Assembly (NCBI GenBank): GCA_937875035.1
Contig: CALNCF010000304.1
Span: 1 to 11,978 of the forward strand
From: an uncultured Sphingobacteriaceae bacterium
Lineage (GTDB): Bacteria > Bacteroidota > Bacteroidia > Sphingobacteriales > Sphingobacteriaceae
Length of the DNA stretch: 11,978 nt
Direction: 5' to 3'
The translations under genes and the position numbers were made by a program. This document shows positions 7,364 to 11,978 of the stretch, one piece after another. The stretch's first letter is position 1; the number at the start of each line of letters is the position of its first letter. The notes beneath the pieces were generated by a model. That model saw only the letters and a program-made list of their open reading frames with translations, was not told the DNA's origin and ran no database searches.

Positions 7364-8747
7364 GTGATAAAGACCCGCCTGTTTATTCGTACCCTGCTTA
7401 CCTGCTGCTTCCTTTTCATCCTGACCGCCTGCGCTACTTATTACCAGAAGCAGGCCGAGTTCAACACGAACTTCGAATCGGGGAACATCGAAAAGGCGAA
7501 GACGCTTTTAGAAAAAGACAAGAAAGGTCCCGAAGGCAAGGCGAAGCTGTTGTATAACCTGAACCGCGGCACCGTGGAATGGATGACGGGCGATTACGAG
7601 CAAAGCAACAAGTACTTCAACACCGCCGATCTGCTGGCCGAAGATTACCAGAAGAACATGGCGAACAAAGCCCTCTCGCTGGTGACCAACCCGATGGCCG
7701 AAGAATACCGCGGCGAAGACTTCGAGCTGGTACTGCTTTACTATTACAAAGCGATCAATTACCTGAACCTTGGCCAGCACGACGAAGCCCTGGTAGAATG
7801 CCGCCGTTTGAACCTGCGCCTGCAGCAGATCAACGACAAATACAAAAAGAAGAACCGTTATTCGGTCGATGCCTTCGGCTTAAACCTGATGGGCATCGGG
7901 CGGCGACGATAACAATGCCTTTATCGCCTATCGTAATGCCGTAGACGCGTATGAGAACAGCTATGCCAAGCAGTTCGGCCTTGGAGTACCCGAGCAGCTA
8001 AAGAAAGACATTATCCGCACGGCCTATAAAACAGGCTTCAACGAAGAAGCCCGGCAGTACGAGCAAAAATTCAATATGAAATACGAACCGGAGCCTGCGG
8101 GCAACGGATCGGTCGTGTTCTTCTGGCATAACGGGCTTGGCCCGGTAAAGGCCGAGAACAGCATCAATTTCAGCATTGTTCGCGGACAGGGTGGCATGGT
8201 TACCTTCGCTAATGATGAAATGGGACTGAATTTTCCCTTTCCTGCCGGAAAGGAACAGGAAGGTTCCGGGTTCAGCCAATTGGAATTCATCCGCGTGGCG
8301 TTCCCGAAATATGTAGAGCGCAAGCCTTATTTCAAAAGCGCCTATCTCTCGGTCAATAACAGGACCTATCCGTTACAGGAAGCGGAGAACATCAACCAGA
8401 TTGCCTTTAAGACCCTGGAAGACCGCATGCTGAGCGAGCTGGGCAATTCCCTGCTACGCCTGGCGACCAAGAAAGCCGCGGAATACCTGGTACGCGACCA
8501 GAACAAAGACCTGGGCGCCGTGGTGGGCATCTTTAATGCCATCACCGAAAAAGCCGATACGCGTAACTGGCAGACTCTGCCTTACAGCATCAGCTACAGC
8601 CGGGTTTCGCTCCCGGCAGGCAGCCAGCAGCTCAGCCTGAACACCGTTAATGGCTCGAATACCAAGACCCAGGCGTTTAATTTTGACATCAAAAAAGGAA
8701 AAACTATCTTTCAGTCATACCAAAGCCTGGAGAGTTTGAGTTATTAA
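7364..8747 (+). CDS. COG3014-like TPR lipoprotein, reading frame broken by a small deletion
   Basis: The first part (GTG at 7364) encodes a lipoprotein signal ending ILTAC (lipidated C23) and TPR-like helices (FESGNIEKAKTLLEKD, WMTGDYEQSNKYFNTADLLAEDY, YYYKAINYLNLGQHDEALVECRRLN). At residue 178 (AFGLNLMGI) the frame is lost, giving GRRR and a stop at 7910-7912. The adjacent frame continues at once with GGDDNNAFIAYRNAVDAYENS and stays open to 8747, ending in a beta-rich domain (VVFFWHNGLGPVKAENS onward). The family usually has a short L-Y-E-A-like insert between the two blocks, so about 11 nt appear to be missing. The intact product would be near 464 residues. A TAA in frame at 7349 excludes an upstream start. 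It is probably an envelope partner of the LpoB-like protein. Function unknown. The good condition of the second part argues for a recent change or an artefact. Confidence 0.82.
7898..7898 (+). other. Frame-breaking junction in the COG3014-like gene
   Basis: ATG GGC ATC (Met-Gly-Ile) is followed by a single orphan G and then GGC GGC GAC GAT AAC (Gly-Gly-Asp-Asp-Asn) in the other frame. A loss of about 11 nt (four codons less one base) best explains it; a single-base insertion would also restore the frame but would leave the helix short. Confidence 0.8.
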
Positions 8748-8809
8748 TAGATGCCGCCCGGAGTGTACCACAAGGTAAGCGCCCGGATCCGGCTGATATA
8801 ATCGCTGTT

Positions 8810-9193
8810 ATGAAGAACCTGTTTGTTGTTTTTACCCTTTTGTTTACTGTAAACCTGTACGCCCAATCTGAGAATACCAAGCTAAGCCCGGTAGAGTTCA
8901 AGGCCAACTACTTTAAGCAGAGAGGAATGCTGGTCGATGTGCGTACCCCCGAAGAATTCGAGGAGGGGCATATTGCAGGCGCCGTAAACATCAACATCGC
9001 CGCGCCCGATTTCGAAAAAAACTTTGAAGCCCTCGACCGTTCCAAACCCATTTTCCTCTATTGTACTGTAGGCGGACGCAGCGCCAAGGCTGCCGTGATC
9101 CTTCGCCGCAAAGGCTTCAGCAAAATATACGACCTGAACGGAGGCTATACGGACCTGCTGAAGGCAGGCATGAAATCGAATAAGGAAGAATGA
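8810..9193 (+). CDS. Exported rhodanese-like protein
   Basis: This is a 127-residue single-domain rhodanese with an N-terminal signal peptide (MKNLFVVFTLLFTVNLYAQ, cleavage near residue 19). The CH2A-like block LVDVRTPEEFEEGHIAGAVNI (residues 41-61, key D43, R45, E48, H54, G57, N60) and the active-site loop CTVGGRS (85-91, catalytic C85) are intact, followed by the C-terminal DLNGGYTDL. Such proteins transfer or bind sulfane sulfur via the cysteine; in the periplasm the substrate is unknown. The gap before it (8748-8809) shows no clear promoter or terminator. Its TGA overlaps the mnmD ATG (ATGA), so the two are likely translated together. The signal peptide suggests that the protein does not itself work with the cytoplasmic MnmD. 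Confidence 0.9.
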   Translation: MKNLFVVFTLLFTVNLYAQSENTKLSPVEFKANYFKQRGMLVDVRTPEEFEEGHIAGAVNINIAAPDFEKNFEALDRSKPIFLYCTVGGRSAKAAVILRRKGFSKIYDLNGGYTDLLKAGMKSNKEE

Positions 9194-9879
9194 GCCATTT
9201 AGAATTCCGCCTCACTGCCGACGGCTCCAAAACCATTTACAATGCCCTGGTAGGCGAGCATTATCACTCTCACCACGGCGCCCTGCAGGAAGCCCTGCAT
9301 GTATTTGTAGCCGGCGGAACAACCCATTACCTCACACAGCACCAGGCAACAGAGCTCTCGATCCTGGAGGTAGGCTTCGGTACCGGGCTTAACTTCCTGC
9401 TCACCGCCGACCATTGCCAGCAGCAGGGTGTTTCTTTATCCTATACTGGCATTGAAGCCTACCCGGTCGATCGCGATATGATGAGCGATACGGGCTATGC
9501 GACCCACCTGCAAGAACCCTTGCTGTACCAGCATCTCTGCGACCAGTACACCCTCGACCGCGAAGCGCGGAACAGCATCCGTTACGGCCAGGCCTCGCTG
9601 GAGCTTTTCCGTTCCCCGGTACTGGATTTTCATACCTCCGAAAAGTTCGATATTGTTTATTTCGACGCTTTCGCCAGTGTGCATCAGCCCGAGATGTGGA
9701 GCCATGAAGTATTGGCCTACGTATGTTCATTTCTGAAAGATAAGGGTATATTTGTCACCTATAGCGTAACCGGCAACCTGAAGCGTTCCCTGAAGCAATT
9801 AGGCTTCAGCATTGAACGCCCGCCCGGAGCAGCCGGCAAACGCGAAATGATGAGAGCTACCAAATTATCGCATGTATAA
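9190..9879 (+). CDS. mnmD: tRNA (mnm5s2U34)-methyltransferase MnmD, stand-alone
   Basis: This is a 229-residue SAM-dependent methyltransferase of the DUF752/Methyltransf_30 family. It corresponds to the methyltransferase half of bifunctional MnmC and makes the last methylation of 5-methylaminomethyl-uridine at wobble position 34. Visible motifs are the SAM-binding loop EVGFGTGLNFLL (60-71), the acidic strand-2 end TGIEAYP (87-92), YFDAFASVHQPEMW (157-170) and PPGAAGKREMMRA (211-223), matching the family's PGPPGKREM. The oxidoreductase domain of fused MnmC is absent, as in other stand-alone members, so the substrate is presumably nm5U made directly by the MnmE/MnmG ammonium route. The gene overlaps the rhodanese by 4 nt and pyrD by 8 nt, so the three form one transcript. 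Confidence 0.92.
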   Translation: MSHLEFRLTADGSKTIYNALVGEHYHSHHGALQEALHVFVAGGTTHYLTQHQATELSILEVGFGTGLNFLLTADHCQQQGVSLSYTGIEAYPVDRDMMSDTGYATHLQEPLLYQHLCDQYTLDREARNSIRYGQASLELFRSPVLDFHTSEKFDIVYFDAFASVHQPEMWSHEVLAYVCSFLKDKGIFVTYSVTGNLKRSLKQLGFSIERPPGAAGKREMMRATKLSHV

Positions 9880-10906
9880 ATTACTGATCAAACCCATTTT
9901 CTTCCTGTTCGACCCGGAACAGATCCACCACATCGTTTTTCGCCTCATCAGACTGGCACACCGCCTCCCCCTCATCCCCTCGCTCATCCGTGCAGTGTCT
10001 TCTGAAAAAGACCCGCGACTGGCACGCGAAGTATTCGGCATCCGTTTCCCGAATCCTGTAGGGCTGGCCGCCGGCTTTGATAAGGATGCTAAACTATACA
10101 GCGAACTGGGTAACCTCGGCTTTGGCTTTGTAGAGATCGGAACCCTGACCCCGCTTCCGCAGGACGGCAACCCGAAGAAACGCATGTTCCGCCTCCCTGC
10201 CGACCAGGCGCTCATCAACCGCATGGGCTTTAACAACCAGGGCGTAGACGCGGCCATCGAACGCCTCAAAGACCGGAAGCCCGGGCTCATTATCGGCGGG
10301 AACATCGGTAAGAACAAGGTCACCCCAAACGAAGAAGCCACCCGCGACTACGAGATCTGCTTTCTCAAGCTCTTTCCTTATGTCGATTATTTTGTGGTGA
10401 ATGTAAGTTCACCTAATACACCCAACCTGCGCGCTCTGCAGGAAAAAGAGCCCTTAAAGGCACTGCTACACCACTTACAAGGCCTGAACACACAACAAAA
10501 CAAGCCTAAGCCCATCCTCCTGAAGATCGCTCCAGACCTGACGAACGAACAGCTGGACGACATTATCGAGATCGTGCGGGAAACAGGGATCGCCGGTGTC
10601 ATAGCAACCAATACGACCATCAGCAGGGAAAACCTGCATACCCCGGCCAGCCGGATCGAAGCCATTGGCATGGGCGGCCTGAGCGGGAAGCCGCTCGCGA
10701 AACGCGCCACCGAAGTGATCCGTTACCTGTCCGACAGATCCGGCAAAGCCTTCCCGATCATCGGTGTGGGTGGGATACACAGCGCGCAGGATGCCCTGGA
10801 GAAGCTGGATGCAGGCGCTTCGCTTATCCAGTTGTACACCGGTTTTGTATATGAAGGACCGGGACTGATCGGCCGTATCAACCGGGCCTTGCTGAAAAGA
10901 TCATAA
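9872..10906 (+). CDS. pyrD: Quinone-dependent dihydroorotate dehydrogenase (class 2)
   Basis: This is a 344-residue protein, full length for class 2 PyrD, which oxidises dihydroorotate to orotate in pyrimidine synthesis and passes electrons to quinone at the inner membrane. The N-terminal amphipathic helices (residues 1-40, for example KLLIKPIFFLFDPEQIHH) are the class 2 membrane-binding extension. FMN and substrate motifs are NPVGLAAGFDKDA (61-73), VEIGTLTPLPQDGNPKKRMFRL (87-108), NRMGFNN (116-122), VNVSSPNTPNLR (176-187, with the catalytic serine at 180), ATNTT (245-249), GGLSGKPL (268-275), VGGIHSAQDA (299-308) and LYTGFVYEGP (321-330). The start overlaps the mnmD stop (ATGTATAA), so translation is probably coupled. 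No frame or residue defect is seen. Confidence 0.97.
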   Translation: MYKLLIKPIFFLFDPEQIHHIVFRLIRLAHRLPLIPSLIRAVSSEKDPRLAREVFGIRFPNPVGLAAGFDKDAKLYSELGNLGFGFVEIGTLTPLPQDGNPKKRMFRLPADQALINRMGFNNQGVDAAIERLKDRKPGLIIGGNIGKNKVTPNEEATRDYEICFLKLFPYVDYFVVNVSSPNTPNLRALQEKEPLKALLHHLQGLNTQQNKPKPILLKIAPDLTNEQLDDIIEIVRETGIAGVIATNTTISRENLHTPASRIEAIGMGGLSGKPLAKRATEVIRYLSDRSGKAFPIIGVGGIHSAQDALEKLDAGASLIQLYTGFVYEGPGLIGRINRALLKRS

Positions 10907-10935
10907 AAGCCCTTGCGGTTGATCGCAGGCTACGG

Positions 10936-10957
10936 AAGCGACCGGAGTTAGTCGCTT
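10936..10957 (+). terminator. Weak hairpin downstream of pyrD
   Basis: AAGCGAC and GTCGCTT form a perfect 7-bp stem with an 8-nt loop, 30 nt after the pyrD stop. No T-run follows. A second imperfect hairpin (ATAACCTC with GAGGGTAT, about 10972-10992) follows. The gap 10907-11060 otherwise holds only the opposite-strand terminator at 11000-11032. Confidence 0.3.
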
Positions 10958-10999
10958 GTGAATTGTACACCATAACCTCTGAACGAGGGTATAGCGCAT

Positions 11000-11032
11000 A
11001 AAAAATCCCGGCGCTTGTATGAGGCCGGGATT
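11000..11032 (-). terminator. Intrinsic terminator of the 48-aa gene / tRNA-Cys transcript
   Basis: On the minus strand a perfect 9-bp stem (AATCCCGGC pairing with GCCGGGATT, loop about 11 nt) is followed by a T-run (A-run at 11000-11005 on the plus strand). It lies 29 nt downstream of the small gene's stop. It would also block read-through from either side of the convergent pyrD. Confidence 0.85.
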
Positions 11033-11060
11033 CAAATATCTGTGAAAGAAAAGGCGAACC

Positions 11061-11207
11061 TTATTCAGCAGAAGTATTCTCATCTGCTGCCGGACGTTCT
11101 ACCGGCTTCTTGATCGACTTATCAGTCGCAATTTTCAAGCGTTGATTTCTCAATCGGGAGAAAGTCTTATTTCTTCTGTCTTTTCTTTTTAATCTCGTTA
11201 CTGCCAT
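11061..11207 (-). CDS. Small basic conserved hypothetical protein, 48 aa
   Basis: The ORF runs from ATG at 11207 to TAA at 11061 and encodes 48 residues starting MAVTRLKRKDRRNKTFSRLR. The first 35 residues are strongly basic (Arg/Lys-rich, helix-prone), while the tail ADENTSAE is acidic. Small proteins beginning in this way occur in Sphingobacteriia, from memory; no function is known to me. The basic composition suggests nucleic-acid or ribosome binding, which is inference only. It lies 64 nt downstream of tRNA-Cys on the same strand and ends in a clear terminator, supporting a real transcript. Its own promoter is uncertain: TAATTTTA about 50 nt upstream is a near match to the -7 box. It is not bTHX: the N-terminus differs. 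Confidence 0.75.
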   Translation of the reverse strand: MAVTRLKRKDRRNKTFSRLRNQRLKIATDKSIKKPVERPAADENTSAE

Positions 11208-11271
11208 GATGATATTTTATAATTAACTCGTAAATGGTTACGGTAAAATTACAGCAACCCTTAAAAATTTG

Positions 11272-11342
11272 AGGTCGAGAGCGGATTTGAACCGCTGTAC
11301 AAGGTTTTGCAGACCTCTGCCTAACCACTCGGCCACCCGACC
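11272..11342 (-). tRNA. tRNA-Cys (anticodon GCA)
   Basis: A complete 71-nt cloverleaf folds on the minus strand. The acceptor stem pairs GGTCGGG with CTCGACC (one G-T pair) and the D stem pairs GCC with GGC. The anticodon arm is GAGGT-CTGCAAA-ACCTT and the T arm is AGCGG-TTCAAAT-CCGCT. The anticodon is GCA, and the discriminator base is U, as expected for cysteine identity. CCA is not encoded. Confidence 0.97.
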
Positions 11343-11376
11343 TTTTATCCTGCCACTTATACGCGTGTCAGGGCGA

Positions 11377-11408
11377 CAAATGTACTTAATTATTATTCTT
11401 CATACAAG
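11377..11408 (-). promoter_or_regulatory. Candidate promoter of tRNA-Cys
   Basis: The minus strand carries TACATTTG (11377-11384), a full match to TAnnTTTG, with CTTG (11405-11408) 20 nt upstream as the -33 element. It is downstream of the methyltransferase stop at 11422 and 34 nt before the tRNA. It could also drive the 48-aa gene. Confidence 0.6.
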
Positions 11409-11421
11409 AGAGAAATAAAAA

Positions 11422-11978
11422 TTATCCTCTTCTTTTAAATTCTGAGCAGATGATCCCCGTTGCGACAGCCACATTAAGCGACTCTGCACCCCCGAAGGAA
11501 GGAATAGTCAAGGGATTAGTAATGAAAGTTTTAAGCCCTTCCGAGATGCCATGCGATTCACTGCCCATCAGGATGATGCCATGACCGGTAAGGCTTTCCG
11601 AATAAATGTTTTTTCCTTCCAGCAGGGCCCCGTAAACGGGTGTTCCCGCCTGGCTTTCGAAGAAAGAAACCAAGTCCGTATAATACACCTGCACCCTGCC
11701 CAGGCTGCCCATGGTCGATTGCACGGTCTTCGGGTTGTATAGCTCTACCGAATGCTCCGCGCACACGATCCGTTTGATCCCGAACCAGTCGGCAATACGG
11801 ATAATGGTTCCCATGTTCCCGGGGTCGCGCACTTCGTCGAGGCAAAGAACCAGTTCCCGGCTTAAAATATCTTCCTGCACAAAGTCGTTAATGTCGCTCG
11901 GAAGCATATGGAAAACAGCCAGCACTTCAGGCGCTGTGCTCATGGCAGACATCCGTTCCATATCTTGCGCGGAGGCAG
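11422..11978 (-). CDS. TrmH/SpoU-family RNA 2'-O-methyltransferase, 5'-truncated by the window edge
   Basis: The SPOUT methyltransferase domain is complete and shows the three family motifs: DEVRDPGNMGTIIRIADWFG (motif 1, with the asparagine and arginine used in catalysis), GIILMGSESHGIS (motif 2) and IPSFGGAESLNVAVATGII (motif 3). These form the trefoil knot that binds SAM. The reading frame stays open to the right edge (…ASAQDMERMS before the first visible ATG), and homologues of about 250-270 residues have an N-terminal substrate-binding domain, so the ATG at 11961 is not the true start. Blocks like ERMSAMSTAPEVLAVFHM are typical of the linker in RlmB/TrmH-like proteins. The RNA target (23S rRNA or a tRNA ribose) cannot be told from sequence. 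tRNA-Cys follows after 79 nt with its own promoter. Confidence 0.93.
   Translation of the reverse strand, partial: ASAQDMERMSAMSTAPEVLAVFHMLPSDINDFVQEDILSRELVLCLDEVRDPGNMGTIIRIADWFGIKRIVCAEHSVELYNPKTVQSTMGSLGRVQVYYTDLVSFFESQAGTPVYGALLEGKNIYSESLTGHGIILMGSESHGISEGLKTFITNPLTIPSFGGAESLNVAVATGIICSEFKRRG

Noticed and set aside
10907..11060. Attachment site or integron-like repeats from the short palindromes after pyrD
   Set aside because: The hairpins are unlike each other and no integrase, cassette or direct repeat is present. One is a plain terminator for the opposite strand.
11272..11342. tRNA-Cys as an integration site for a mobile island
   Set aside because: No integrase gene and no repeated copy of the tRNA 3' end are present in the window.

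Overview
The window looks like chromosome from a Bacteroidota bacterium, most likely of the Chitinophagaceae/Sphingobacteriia type. The signs are -7 boxes of the TAnnTTTG form, start codons without clear Shine-Dalgarno sequences, LVIVD-repeat lipoproteins, a stand-alone MnmD, an LpoB/COG3014 lipoprotein pair, and a lone HsdR_N-domain gene divergent from holA. This assignment comes from gene content and promoter style, not from a database search. I see no insertion sequence, phage gene, CRISPR array or integrase. Most of the content is housekeeping.

Layout: (1) 1-1322, minus strand: holA (DNA polymerase III delta), then an EVE-domain gene that runs off the left edge. (2) 1418-1873, plus strand: a stand-alone PD-(D/E)xK (HsdR_N) protein, divergent from holA and convergent with valS. 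(3) 1950-4555, minus strand: valS (valyl-tRNA synthetase), whose frame is broken by a deletion of about 34 nt. (4) 4649-6586, minus strand: a tight three-gene operon of two LVIVD-propeller lipoproteins and a small outer-membrane beta-barrel, closed by a strong hairpin just before valS. (5) 6700-8747, plus strand: an LpoB-like lipoprotein, a 13-bp hairpin, and a COG3014-like TPR lipoprotein that is also frame-broken, by about 11 nt. (6) 8810-10906, plus strand: exported rhodanese, mnmD and pyrD with overlapping ends. (7) 11000-11978, minus strand: an rRNA/tRNA 2'-O-methyltransferase entering from the right edge, tRNA-Cys(GCA) with its own promoter, and a 48-codon basic protein ending in a clear terminator.

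Functional grouping: the envelope section (4649-8747) holds four lipoproteins and one barrel on two divergent units. The LpoB-like protein suggests peptidoglycan-synthase activation. The two LVIVD lipoproteins may form one seven-bladed propeller split over two chains. The rest serves replication, translation and tRNA modification, and pyrimidine synthesis.

Caveats: valS and the COG3014-like gene each carry a small internal deletion that destroys the frame at a conserved site. For an essential gene such as valS, a sequencing or assembly artefact or strain mixture is more likely than true loss. I found no clearly novel defence or mobile system. The best leads are the split propeller operon, the stand-alone HsdR_N protein, the 48-aa protein behind tRNA-Cys, and a hairpin that may lie in the valS leader.
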